Assembly: GCA_019312665.1 (NCBI GenBank)
Contig: JAFDCZ010000007.1
Span: 1-53,584, forward strand
Length of the DNA stretch: 53,584 nt
Direction of reading: 5' to 3'
Source: Deltaproteobacteria bacterium
GTDB lineage: Bacteria; Myxococcota_A; UBA9160; UBA6930
The stretch's first letter is position 1, and every line of letters begins with the position of its first letter. Below, piece by piece: positions 27,097 to 35,368 of the stretch. Both the position numbers and the translations under genes were made by a program. The notes under the pieces were generated by a model that searched no databases, was not told the origin of the DNA, and saw only the letters and a list, made by a program, of their open reading frames with translations.

Positions 27097-28380
27097 TCAG
27101 ATTTCGTAGCGACGCAGCACGAGTGCTGCGTTCACGTCACCGAAGCCGAAGCCCGCCTTGACCATCGTCCGCAGGTTCGGAGTGTCGAGGGTCTCGTGGG
27201 GGATCGAAGCGGCGTAGGGCTCGATCTCCGGATGGACATCCTCGCAGTTGATCGAGGCATGCACGAAGCCGTCACGCACCATCTGGATGGCCGCCACGGC
27301 CTCGATCGCACCGGCCGCGCCGAGCGCGTGGCCGATCATCGACTTCGTCGAGGTGATGGTCGGCAAGTCACCAGGTTCCCGCTCGAGCGCGGCGGCCCAG
27401 CAGCCGATCTCCCGCGGGTCGGCCCCGGTTGCCGTAAGGTGGCCGCTGATCGCGTCGATCTCAGCCGGTTCGACACCACCATCCTCGAGCGCCGCGCGGA
27501 TGCAGCGACGTACACTCTCCGGGTTGGGCGATGTCATGCTGCCGCCCATCCGATGTCCACCGCAATTCGTAGCGCCGCCCAGGAGTTCCGCGTGGATCGT
27601 CGCTCCGCGCTGCTGCGCACTTTCGAGGCTCTCGAGCACGACGATGCCCGCGCCAGAACCGGGGATGAAACCGGCGGCGGAAGCGCTCATCGGCCGCGAT
27701 GCTTTTTCCGGCTCCTCATTGAAGCCACGAGCCAAGACACGCATCGCATCGAAGCCAGCCCAGATGTAGACACTCGCCCCTTCGACGCCTCCACAAACCA
27801 TGCGCGTCGCCAGGCCGCGGCGGATGCGATCGGCACCCATCACGATCGCTTCCACGCCGGTCGCGCAGGCGGCCGAATTCGTCGTCACCGCATTGCCAAG
27901 GGCCAGGATGCCCGAAACCCGCGCCGAAACACCGCTTCCCATCACCTGCTCGACCCCGGTCGAGCCGATGCGCCGCACCTTGCCAGCGTTGACCAGCGGA
28001 ACCACGCGCTCGGCCATCGTATCAATACCGCCCACACCGGTTCCGATCACTGCGCCGGTATCCCAGTGGACGGTGTCGTCCGTGGCTTCGGGTACCTCCA
28101 GGCCGGCATCTTGCCAGGCCTCGACCGATGCCAACGCCGCGAAGCGGTGGGAGCTGTTCATGGAAAGCTGGAGCTCCTCGTCGAAGCTCGCCTCGACCAG
28201 CTCATCGATTCCCTGCGGAACGCCGGAGACGTGACAGGCCAGCTTGGCTTCTGCCATCGTCTCGTCGACGCGAAGGCCGCTCTTGCCCTTGCGCAGGGCC
28301 AACTCGAACTCCTGGGCTCCGTTGGCGTTGGGCGCGATCACGCCCAGGCCCGTCACGACGACGCGATGCGGGTCGCTCAT
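27097..28380 (-). CDS. Beta-ketoacyl-ACP synthase (KAS I/II, FabF-like)
   Basis: This 427-aa enzyme extends acyl chains by decarboxylative condensation with malonyl-ACP. The thiolase-fold triad is complete: C172 in NSAACATGVEA, H314 in SGHLTATGADPREIG and H351 in SMIGHALGAAGAIEA. The start MSDPHRVVVTGLGVIAPN is the typical KAS N-terminus, and its ATG (28380) overlaps the upstream FabZ stop (ATGA). The open frame reaches further upstream without homology. Sequence alone does not decide normal membrane fatty acid versus special chain. Confidence 0.92.
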   Translation of the reverse strand: MSDPHRVVVTGLGVIAPNANGAQEFELALRKGKSGLRVDETMAEAKLACHVSGVPQGIDELVEASFDEELQLSMNSSHRFAALASVEAWQDAGLEVPEATDDTVHWDTGAVIGTGVGGIDTMAERVVPLVNAGKVRRIGSTGVEQVMGSGVSARVSGILALGNAVTTNSAACATGVEAIVMGADRIRRGLATRMVCGGVEGASVYIWAGFDAMRVLARGFNEEPEKASRPMSASAAGFIPGSGAGIVVLESLESAQQRGATIHAELLGGATNCGGHRMGGSMTSPNPESVRRCIRAALEDGGVEPAEIDAISGHLTATGADPREIGCWAAALEREPGDLPTITSTKSMIGHALGAAGAIEAVAAIQMVRDGFVHASINCEDVHPEIEPYAASIPHETLDTPNLRTMVKAGFGFGDVNAALVLRRYEI

Positions 28381-28841
28381 TTCATCACTCCAATGCCGGC
28401 TAGCTGGCCTGCGCAGATCACCGTGCCGTCCTCGAGCTTCATCTCGACATCGGCCTTCAGCTTCTTGCGACGCCAGTAGACTCGCTTGGTCAGGGTGAGC
28501 ACGCGATCCCCAGGACGTGCCATTCCTGTAAATTCTACGTCGCACTCCGTGAAGATCGTCTGAAACTTCTGCGCCTCGGACTCGCCGAACTCCTTGTACG
28601 TGAGGTAGAGCGCAAGCGGAACCATGCCGCATTGCGCCATCGATTCGATCATGATCACGCCGGGCGTCACCGGGTTGTCCGGAAAGTGTCCCCGATAGAA
28701 ATCCGAGGCGGGGTCCCAGCGATAGGACGCAAGGATGTGCTCGTCGTCCATCTCGAGGATCTCGTCGATGAAACGAAAGGGCGGCTGCTGGGGAACCAGT
28801 TGCAGCACCTCATCGGGAGTGAGGATCCGTTTATCCGCCAT
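28377..28841 (-). CDS. Beta-hydroxyacyl-ACP dehydratase (FabZ/FabA hotdog type)
   Basis: The 154-aa hotdog-fold dehydratase removes water from 3-hydroxyacyl-ACP. The catalytic His is H52 in RGHFPDNPVTPGV and the partner acid is E66 in IMIESMAQ, with PPFRFIDEI as the typical FabZ N-terminal motif. The ATG at 28841 overlaps the end of fabG by 11 nt, and its own stop overlaps the KAS II start. An in-frame earlier start at 28874 would only add residues inside fabG. It is a FabZ-like rather than FabA-like sequence because the acid is Glu. Confidence 0.88.
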   Translation of the reverse strand: MADKRILTPDEVLQLVPQQPPFRFIDEILEMDDEHILASYRWDPASDFYRGHFPDNPVTPGVIMIESMAQCGMVPLALYLTYKEFGESEAQKFQTIFTECDVEFTGMARPGDRVLTLTKRVYWRRKKLKADVEMKLEDGTVICAGQLAGIGVMK

Positions 28842-29562
28842 ACATGCCACCGTTGACATGGAGCACGCTGCCATTCACGTAGCTGGCCCGGGTGGCGAGC
28901 CAGGCAACCGCGTCGGCGACTTCTTCGGGCTCACCCATCCTGCCCTGAGGAATCTTGTCGAGGATGCCCTGGCGAATCTCGTCCGGCAGTTCCTCCGTCA
29001 TCTCGGTGGCGATGAAGCCCGGAGCCACGGAGTTCACCAGAATCGGGCGACCCGCGAGCTCCTGGGCGAGCGATTTCGTCATCGCATCGAGACCGGCTTT
29101 CATCATCGTGTAGACCGACTGGCCCCGGTTGCCCGTATGCCCGACCACACTCGTGATGCTGATGATGCGGCCCGACTTCTGACGCAGCATGAAGCGACGA
29201 ATCACACGCTTGGTCAGATACCAGGTGCCTCGTGTAACCGCGGCAACGGCGTCGTAGTCGTCGATCTTCATCGAGGCCATGGGCCCATTGCGGTTGGTGC
29301 CGGCGTTGTTCACCAGGACGTCCAGACGCCCGGCCTTTTCCTTCAGCTCGACGAGAAGCGCGTCTACCTCTTCCGGTTCGGTGATGTCCGCCTGCAGGGT
29401 GAAAGCACCCGGCAGCTTCTCGGCGAGCTCCTTGGCTTTGACGTCGCTGGAGCGATAGTGCACGGCGACTCGAAAGCCTTCGTCAGCCAAGGCTCGGGCA
29501 CACGCGGCCCCAATTCCGGTGCCCGCTCCAGTCACGAGCGCGACTTTGGCTTCATCGTTCAC
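28831..29562 (-). CDS. 3-oxoacyl-ACP reductase (FabG-like SDR)
   Basis: This 243-aa short-chain dehydrogenase has TGAGTGIG at residues 11-18, LVNNAGTNRNG, the catalytic S138 and the pair Y151/K155 in SVYTMMKAG, and ends HVNGGMYGG. The pattern and length are those of FabG, which reduces 3-oxoacyl-ACP with NADPH. The start overlaps the KAS III stop (ATGA), and the dehydratase start lies within its last codons. It would supply the first reduction in the elongation cycle of this operon. Confidence 0.9.
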   Translation of the reverse strand: MNDEAKVALVTGAGTGIGAACARALADEGFRVAVHYRSSDVKAKELAEKLPGAFTLQADITEPEEVDALLVELKEKAGRLDVLVNNAGTNRNGPMASMKIDDYDAVAAVTRGTWYLTKRVIRRFMLRQKSGRIISITSVVGHTGNRGQSVYTMMKAGLDAMTKSLAQELAGRPILVNSVAPGFIATEMTEELPDEIRQGILDKIPQGRMGEPEEVADAVAWLATRASYVNGSVLHVNGGMYGG

Positions 29563-30563
29563 GATGCGTCTCCTGAACCGCTGAAACGCAGAAGCGCGCG
29601 ACTCCAGCTGAGGCCGCCGCCAACCGCCACCATGGCGACGTCGTCCCGCGGCCCGAACTTCTCCCAGCTCATCGAAACGGCCGAAGGGCAGCTCGCCGAG
29701 CCCGTGTTGCCATGCAACTCGACGTTATGGTGATGGAACTCCGGCTGGATGTCGCAGCGCTGACAGACCTGTTGAAGGACCCGCATGTTGGCCTGGTGCC
29801 CCGCGAAGTGGAAGCTGCGATCGTCGCCCGCGAAATCGGCGCGCAGCTGATCGACCCCTGCGATGGTCTTCTTGATCGCGAACATCTGGACAGCGCGCCC
29901 GTCCTGGGAGAAGTAGCCAGCGCGGGGAATCAAGACCTTCTCGGCCTGGGCCGGATTCGAATCCAACGTTGCACCGAGCAAGACCGCGGGCCCCGCGATC
30001 CGCGGTGACACCACAGCGGCAGCGGCACCATCTCCGAAGAGAACTGCGCTCGAACGATCCGTGAAATCGACAGTCTTGGTGAGGGACTCGCTGGCGACGA
30101 CGAGAATGTAATCGGGCAGGGCTTCGGGGCGCATCGAAGCAATGACGAAGAGCTGGGCCATGAAGCTGGTGCAGGCGGAGTTGATGTCGAAGATCGGCAC
30201 TTCGATGCCGAGCCCCTTGGCGACCAGGCCAGCCTCGGCCGGCGTCACATGATCCGGGCAAGAGCTCCCGGAAAGCACCATGCCGATCTGCCCAGCCTCG
30301 ATGCCGGCGCGCTGGAGCGCCAGCCGAGCGGCGCGTACCCCCAACTCATGGTTGGCCAGATCCGCCGCTTCGAAGGATTGGCGAACATCCTTGTTGCGGG
30401 TCTCGCGGATGTAGTCGAGCGGCAACACCGTACGCCGCGATCGAATACCCACCCTCTCGAGGATCCACTCGTCGTTGGTCCCGATATCGAGTTCCTCGAG
30501 AAAGGCATTCGAGATTTCATTCTCGGGATGGAAGTGGCCGAAGCCATGAACGTGAAGGGTCAC
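29559..30563 (-). CDS. Beta-ketoacyl-ACP synthase III-like (FabH-like)
   Basis: KAS III enzymes start chains by condensing an acyl-CoA with malonyl-ACP. The 334-aa protein has the complete triad: C131 in INSACTSFMAQL, H256 in FHFAGHQANMRVL and N286 in ELHGNTGSAS. DEWILERVGIRSRR is the typical FabH N-terminal block. The GTG at 30563 overlaps the stop of the enoyl reductase (GTGA) and gives a normal FabH length; the longer open frame overlaps that gene. Starter specificity cannot be read. Confidence 0.9.
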   Translation of the reverse strand: MTLHVHGFGHFHPENEISNAFLEELDIGTNDEWILERVGIRSRRTVLPLDYIRETRNKDVRQSFEAADLANHELGVRAARLALQRAGIEAGQIGMVLSGSSCPDHVTPAEAGLVAKGLGIEVPIFDINSACTSFMAQLFVIASMRPEALPDYILVVASESLTKTVDFTDRSSAVLFGDGAAAAVVSPRIAGPAVLLGATLDSNPAQAEKVLIPRAGYFSQDGRAVQMFAIKKTIAGVDQLRADFAGDDRSFHFAGHQANMRVLQQVCQRCDIQPEFHHHNVELHGNTGSASCPSAVSMSWEKFGPRDDVAMVAVGGGLSWSRALLRFSGSGDAS

Positions 30564-31516
30564 GCCGTGCCTCCGGAGATATGCTCTCCACCATCGATGC
30601 GAATCACTTCCCCGTTGATCCAAGCGGCTTCGGGTTGGCACATCAGGTAGACGACGTTGGCGACGTCTTGAGGCGTGGTCAGCCGGCGGTAGGGGTTGCG
30701 CAAGCGGGCATGGGCGCGCATGTGCACGTCACCGGGAATGGCGGCCTGGGCAGGTGTGTGGGTCACGCCGGGCTGCAACACATTGCAGCGCACTCCGTAG
30801 GCCGCGTACTCGACGGCGATGGAGCGTGCGACGGATTCGAGCGCCACCTTGGCCGCCGCGACGGCCGCATAGCCTTTCCAGGCCGTAGCGTTTCCTTCGC
30901 TCGTCAGACCAAAAATGCGGGCGTCTTCGGCGAAGAGCGAACGCTCGTGGAGCACCTGCACCCAGTCGATCATGCTCGTTCCCATGCTGTAGATCGTCCG
31001 AGCGAAATCTTCGGCATCCAGGTACCAGCGATCCGAGTAGACGGGCGGCGAGGCGATCTCCACCATCTCGTCCACGCCTTCCTCGAAGAGCTGGTCGGCG
31101 GCTTCTCGCAACTTTGCCTCGTCTACGCCGAGAGCTGCTGCCAGGCGCGCCGCGCCTGACTGCTCGGGCTTCTTCTCGGGTACGAGGAGCTTCAGGTTCC
31201 CGAACGCGATGGAGTGGAGCAGCATGCGCACCCGCCCGGTCTCGCCCATGGCCTGCGCGAGAGATTGGGTGAGCTCGTCGCGCTTCTCGGCGGAAAGCGC
31301 ATCCGCGTTATGGGTGATGACCTGCACGCCCGTGCCGCGAATCTTTTCGAACTCGGGCTCGATGCGCTTCATCGCACCGCGCCGATCGCGATGGATCACG
31401 CACAGGTTCATGCCGTGGGCCGCGAGTTTGTGGGCCGTCGCAAGGCCAAAGCCGCTGGAGCCGCCGAGAATGACGCCCCAATCGTCCGAGCCGAACTGGT
31501 TTCCGAGATTGCTCAC
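30560..31516 (-). CDS. Enoyl-ACP reductase-like SDR (FabI/FabL type)
   Basis: The SDR has the loose nucleotide motif GGSSGFGLATAHKLA (residues 18-32) and the Y-x6-K pair of enoyl reductases, Y216 and K223 in WKGYAAVAAAKVAL. The C-terminus GEVIRIDGGEHI is typical SDR. At 318 aa it is about 50-60 longer than FabI, with an insert around residues 115-165 (helical, DEAKLREAADQLFEEG). It probably performs the last reduction of each cycle, trans-2-enoyl-ACP to acyl-ACP. The GTG at 31516 is chosen because AAGGGAGG lies 6 nt upstream. It is the first gene of the lipid operon. Confidence 0.85.
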   Translation of the reverse strand: MSNLGNQFGSDDWGVILGGSSGFGLATAHKLAAHGMNLCVIHRDRRGAMKRIEPEFEKIRGTGVQVITHNADALSAEKRDELTQSLAQAMGETGRVRMLLHSIAFGNLKLLVPEKKPEQSGAARLAAALGVDEAKLREAADQLFEEGVDEMVEIASPPVYSDRWYLDAEDFARTIYSMGTSMIDWVQVLHERSLFAEDARIFGLTSEGNATAWKGYAAVAAAKVALESVARSIAVEYAAYGVRCNVLQPGVTHTPAQAAIPGDVHMRAHARLRNPYRRLTTPQDVANVVYLMCQPEAAWINGEVIRIDGGEHISGGTA

Positions 31517-31555
31517 CCAAAACCTCCCTTGGGTCACCCGAATGAAAAACGACGC

Positions 31556-31572
31556 TAACGCATTGCGTTATA
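31556..31572 (-). promoter_or_regulatory. Putative -10 and overlapping 15-bp palindromic operator of the lipid operon
   Basis: TAACGCATTGCGTTA (31556-31570) is a perfect palindrome with a one-base centre. On the minus strand a TATAAC (31572-31567) overlaps it and lies about 50 nt upstream of the GTG at 31516, suiting a -10 box covered by a repressor. No good -35 is seen at the right distance. The palindrome resembles TetR-family sites; the binding protein is not in the window. Confidence 0.45.
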
Positions 31573-31588
31573 TGTGTCATGACTTTCG

Positions 31589-31612
31589 GTCATCTTTGGA
31601 TCAAAAGATGAC
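31589..31612. repeat. 9-bp inverted repeat upstream of the lipid operon
   Basis: GTCATCTTT (31589-31597) and AAAGATGAC (31604-31612) are perfect inverted repeats with a 6-nt spacer. An adjacent GTCATGAC (31576-31583) is an 8-bp palindrome, and more GTCA/TGAC half-sites continue to about 31631. It could be a second operator or a hairpin ending the SDR-DinG transcript; there is no T-run, so the terminator reading is weak. The gene-free gap 31517-31781 holds nothing else I can support. Confidence 0.45.
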
Positions 31613-31781
31613 TGAGGGTCAGTCACTGTCAACCTGCTCCAGGGCGCCGAGAATGGAATAGCAAGCCTCATGCCGTCCCCAACCGTCGCGAAGACACGGT
31701 ATCCAAGTAGCGGATTCCATGCACTTTTCTGTGATTCGAACTCGTCCCCGATCCCCACGGGGAATGACATCCGATGCACAG

Positions 31782-32552
31782 CTAGCCCATCCAGGCGCCA
31801 TTGTTCGGGTCCAGAGCCTGCCCCGTAAACCCCACACCTGCGGGTGAAATCAGGAACTCGACGAGCCCGGCAATCTCTTCCGGCTCACTGATGCGCTGAA
31901 GTGGAACTTCCCCGAGGAGCTGCTGGCGCATCTCGGCGTAGCTCCGAGCCGCGGTGCTGCCTAGCTCGGTCATCCGCTCCTCGGCCATCGACGTCTCGAC
32001 CCAACCGGGACAGATCGCATTGACGCGCACCTCCTTCGGCGCCAGCTCGGCGGCCAACGAGCGAACCAGCCCGAGCTGGCCTGCTTTTGCAGCGCTATAG
32101 GCCGAAATGCCTGGAACACCGAAGCGGGCCACACAGGAGGAGATGACGATCGCGTGCTTCGGCTCATCGCCTGCCGCCAGATGTCGTTCGAAGGCACGGA
32201 GGGTGAAATAGGCACCGTCCAGGTTGGTGCGAACGATCTCGTGCCAGCGGTCCTCGCCCGCGTCCGGAAGGTTGGGGCCTCCGATCCCTGCATTCGCGAC
32301 GACCGCGTGCATCGGCCCGAGCTGGGCCCGGAGTGTCGTAAATGCAGCGTCGAGCGCTGAACGATCCGCGACGTCCGCCGGGGCCACGCACGTCTTGCCC
32401 TTGGCTTCCCCCGCGACGCTGAGGAGGGTCTCGGTGGTGCGCCCGATCAACCCAACTCTGGCCCCGCATTCGGAGAGCCGAAGAGCAATGGCGCGGCCGA
32501 TCCCGCTACCCGCGCCAGTTACGACCGCGACTCGCCCGCTCAGATCCTGCAT
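31782..32552 (-). CDS. Short-chain dehydrogenase/reductase
   Basis: A classical SDR of 256 aa: TGAGSGIGRAIAL near residue 12, VVANAGIGGPN, catalytic serine in VISSCVARFG and the Y-x3-K pair in ISAYSAAKAGQLG, with PGWVETSM after it. Cofactor and substrate are unknown. The start ATG at 32552 lies 9 nt after the stop of the DinG gene, so it is the last gene of the ThDP-enzyme / DinG / SDR transcript. Confidence 0.88.
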   Translation of the reverse strand: MQDLSGRVAVVTGAGSGIGRAIALRLSECGARVGLIGRTTETLLSVAGEAKGKTCVAPADVADRSALDAAFTTLRAQLGPMHAVVANAGIGGPNLPDAGEDRWHEIVRTNLDGAYFTLRAFERHLAAGDEPKHAIVISSCVARFGVPGISAYSAAKAGQLGLVRSLAAELAPKEVRVNAICPGWVETSMAEERMTELGSTAARSYAEMRQQLLGEVPLQRISEPEEIAGLVEFLISPAGVGFTGQALDPNNGAWMG

Positions 32553-32561
32553 GAGAATCCC

Positions 32562-35363
32562 CTAATCCTCCGCGGGAAGCCCGACCTCGGCCAGCACGGA
32601 AATGAGCTCACTCGATTGCACCACGCGAACTTCGCAACCAGGCGGTAGCGCGTCATTCAAACGGTTGAAGTAGCGCTTCTCGGAACGCCCCTCGACGATC
32701 ACCACGATGCCACGATCCTCTTCGCTGCGGATCAGGCGGCCCGACATCTGCTTGAGGTTCAACAACATCTTGCCTAACGAGGATTTCTGGAAGGGAGAAA
32801 TGCCGCGTTCCTTGAGCCGCTGCTCCCGGCGCCGGCGCAGCTCGGTCGGAACTTCGAAGGGCAGCTTCTCGATGACCACGGCCTGAAGTGCGTCACCGGG
32901 GATGTCGATTCCCTGCCAGAAGCGGCGCGCACCCAGCAGCACGGCTGATCCATTCACGAACCGGCTGACCAGTGCGGAAGGATCGTCGGATCCGCGCCGC
33001 GGCGTGATGACCTCGATTCCCTCCGGGCGCAGCCGTGCCACCAACTCGTCACCCACCTCGTTCATGCGGCGCAGGCTGGTGAACAGTCCGAGACAACGCC
33101 CACCCAGCTGCTTGGCCAGAAGCTCGAGAACGAGGGCTGTCTCGGACACGAGATCCTGGCCCCCTCGCATCGCAACGACCCGCATATGCTTCTCGTAGGG
33201 GAAGGGGCTCGGCACCGAGACCGTTTGAAGGCGCTCCCCGGCGCGCTCTTCCAACCCAAGCTCGCCCAGGGCCGCAAAGGCGTTGCCGTCCATGAAGAGG
33301 CTCGCCGAGACTCCGGCGAAGGAATGCAGCGACTCCATCAAGCCGACATGGAAGGGGCCTGCAGGGGAAACCTGGCGCACGACCAGGCGCCAGCGGTCGA
33401 AAGGCGGCAGCACGGCCTCGAAGGCCGAGACGGAATCGGGCTCGCTCTCATCAAAGGCCAGTCGCAGGCCGTGTGCGGATTGGCGCAAGTCTTCGACGGC
33501 ACGTTCGAGTGCGGGGTCGGGCTCTTCCTCCATCGGCACCCGGTCTGCGATGGCATCGAGTCGATCGGCGGCCGCCGCCGCGATCTTGCTCGCGGCTGCG
33601 AACTCGGCGCCGGGCTGTTCGGGAATCTGCACCTCGCCCCACTCGCCCGCCAGCTCCGCAACGGCCCGACCGAGAGCCTTCAACTCCTGATCGAGTTCGC
33701 GACGCCAGGCCCGTGAATCTCGATCCAGCCGCGAACGCGCGGCACGGGCCAGCAGCGAATCGCCTTTTCGTTGCCGCGGCCCGATGGGTCGACCGAAGAT
33801 CTCGTCCAGGCGCTCGAGCAAGCTTTCGGGCCGCACCTCCAACGCGTAAGCCTCGTCCGCAACGTCGGCCAGTTCGTGGGCTTCGTCCGCGATGACATGC
33901 TGGAAGGCCGGGTAGTCCGGCGGCCAGCGCAGCAACAGGTCATGGTTGGCGATCACCAGATGGGCCTTCGAGAGCGCTTTGCGGCGGCGGCCGAACGGGC
34001 AATCCCGCTCCTTCGCGCATTGCTCGCGGCTGCATTGGTCCGCCCGCGCCGCCACCGAACGGCGCAACAGATCTCGCAGCGGCCCATAGCGGCGCAACAA
34101 CGCAGCGGGAACCGCCCCGATCTCGCCGTGACGTCGGGTGCGCGCACAGGTTTCGAGCACCGCATAGGCCAACCGATCTTCGGGAAAGATGCTCTGCTCC
34201 CGCCCCTCCGCGAGCGCCACCGTGAGCCGGCGTGCGCAGGCGTAGTTGGCGCGGCCCTTGATCGAAAGAGCCTCTAGATCCGGATAGCCGAGGAAGCGCG
34301 CCGTGGCGGCGATATCGCGATCCAGCAACTGGTCCTGCAGCAGCTTGGTTCGAGTCGATACGACGACGGGCATGCCGTCGCCCTTTTCGAGTGCGAAGGG
34401 GATCGCTGCGGCCAGATAGGCAAGGGATTTGCCCACGCCGGTTCCGCCTTCGATCAGCAATACCTCGTCATCCGCCAGGTTGCGGGCAAAGCGGCGGGCG
34501 AGTTCGATCTGCTCGGGACGAACCCGATAGCCGGGAAAATTCCGCTTGCCGCGAGCCTCGTCCGCCAGTGCCTCCGCAATCGCATCTTCGTCGAACGGAA
34601 CCCGCTTTTCGTCGGTCTCCCCGATGGAGACGAAAGCGAGGCTTTCCTCCCGGGTGTCCAAGTCCACTGACTGCGGTTTCTGGAGAAGTCCCAGCCAAGG
34701 GGATTCTGGGGCGTAGGCCTCCAGCGCTCTTCTGGCCGTGGCATAACGAAGCTCGCCGCGCAGTGCGCCGCGGCCAGCCAGGGACATGACGCGCGCGGTG
34801 TCCAGCGCGTCGTCCAGGGCGCGATGCTTCTCCTCGGTCCCCATCAACATGCGGGTAAAGGATTCGAGGCGGAGATCAGGGGCGTCGGGGTGCGTGAGGG
34901 CCAACAGATCGAGCGTGTCGAGGTAATGCGCATCGGCCAGGCCGGAGTGCAGCTGCCGCGAGAGGAACGAGCGCTCGAACTCTGCGTTGTGAGCGATGAT
35001 GGTGCGCCCATCGAGAGCTTTCGCGAATGCTGGCGCAACGGAGGCCACCGGCGGAGCGTCTTCGACATCGGCGTCGGTCAGGCCCGTCAGGCGCTTGACG
35101 ACCCGCGGCAGGGCCACCGTGGGTTTGACCAATGCGGAAAGCGTCCTCACCGTGCTCGGATCGCTATCGATCAACAAGACGCCGAGTTCGAGGATTCCCG
35201 CTTCGGGATCCTCCATCAGCCCGGTGGTCTCGAGATCGACGACCGCGAGCGGACCGACCCGCGCAGCGAAATGCGCCAGCACCTCCCCGTCGAGCCCGAG
35301 CTCGGCGGGCGTCACTTCTCGCTCTTCGATGTCAGACAAGGGGCCAGACCCTTCGCCCTGCAT
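32562..35363 (-). CDS. dinG: Exonuclease-helicase DinG (DEDDh exonuclease fused to an XPD-like helicase)
   Basis: The 933-aa protein joins an N-terminal DEDDh 3'-5' exonuclease (VVDLETTGL, HNAEFERSFL, HRALDDALDTA, residues about 35-200) to a superfamily 2 helicase. The Walker A is EGGTGVGKSLAYL near residue 305, and the DEAH box is VIADEAHELADVA near 490. The Fe-S domain cysteines are spread from YACARRL (about 377) to DQCSREQC and ERDCPFG. The C-terminal motif VI region reads QMSGRLIRSEEDRG. DinG-type helicases unwind forked DNA and R-loops. The architecture with exonuclease is like that of Firmicutes DinG rather than the E. coli form. The ATG lies 5 nt past the stop of the ThDP gene. Confidence 0.92.
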   Translation of the reverse strand: MQGEGSGPLSDIEEREVTPAELGLDGEVLAHFAARVGPLAVVDLETTGLMEDPEAGILELGVLLIDSDPSTVRTLSALVKPTVALPRVVKRLTGLTDADVEDAPPVASVAPAFAKALDGRTIIAHNAEFERSFLSRQLHSGLADAHYLDTLDLLALTHPDAPDLRLESFTRMLMGTEEKHRALDDALDTARVMSLAGRGALRGELRYATARRALEAYAPESPWLGLLQKPQSVDLDTREESLAFVSIGETDEKRVPFDEDAIAEALADEARGKRNFPGYRVRPEQIELARRFARNLADDEVLLIEGGTGVGKSLAYLAAAIPFALEKGDGMPVVVSTRTKLLQDQLLDRDIAATARFLGYPDLEALSIKGRANYACARRLTVALAEGREQSIFPEDRLAYAVLETCARTRRHGEIGAVPAALLRRYGPLRDLLRRSVAARADQCSREQCAKERDCPFGRRRKALSKAHLVIANHDLLLRWPPDYPAFQHVIADEAHELADVADEAYALEVRPESLLERLDEIFGRPIGPRQRKGDSLLARAARSRLDRDSRAWRRELDQELKALGRAVAELAGEWGEVQIPEQPGAEFAAASKIAAAAADRLDAIADRVPMEEEPDPALERAVEDLRQSAHGLRLAFDESEPDSVSAFEAVLPPFDRWRLVVRQVSPAGPFHVGLMESLHSFAGVSASLFMDGNAFAALGELGLEERAGERLQTVSVPSPFPYEKHMRVVAMRGGQDLVSETALVLELLAKQLGGRCLGLFTSLRRMNEVGDELVARLRPEGIEVITPRRGSDDPSALVSRFVNGSAVLLGARRFWQGIDIPGDALQAVVIEKLPFEVPTELRRRREQRLKERGISPFQKSSLGKMLLNLKQMSGRLIRSEEDRGIVVIVEGRSEKRYFNRLNDALPPGCEVRVVQSSELISVLAEVGLPAED

Positions 35364-35368
35364 TCCGA

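Noticed and set aside
31555-31779. 74-aa open frame in the promoter region of the lipid operon
   Set aside because: No homology, no convincing ribosome-binding site, and it overlaps the palindromes.
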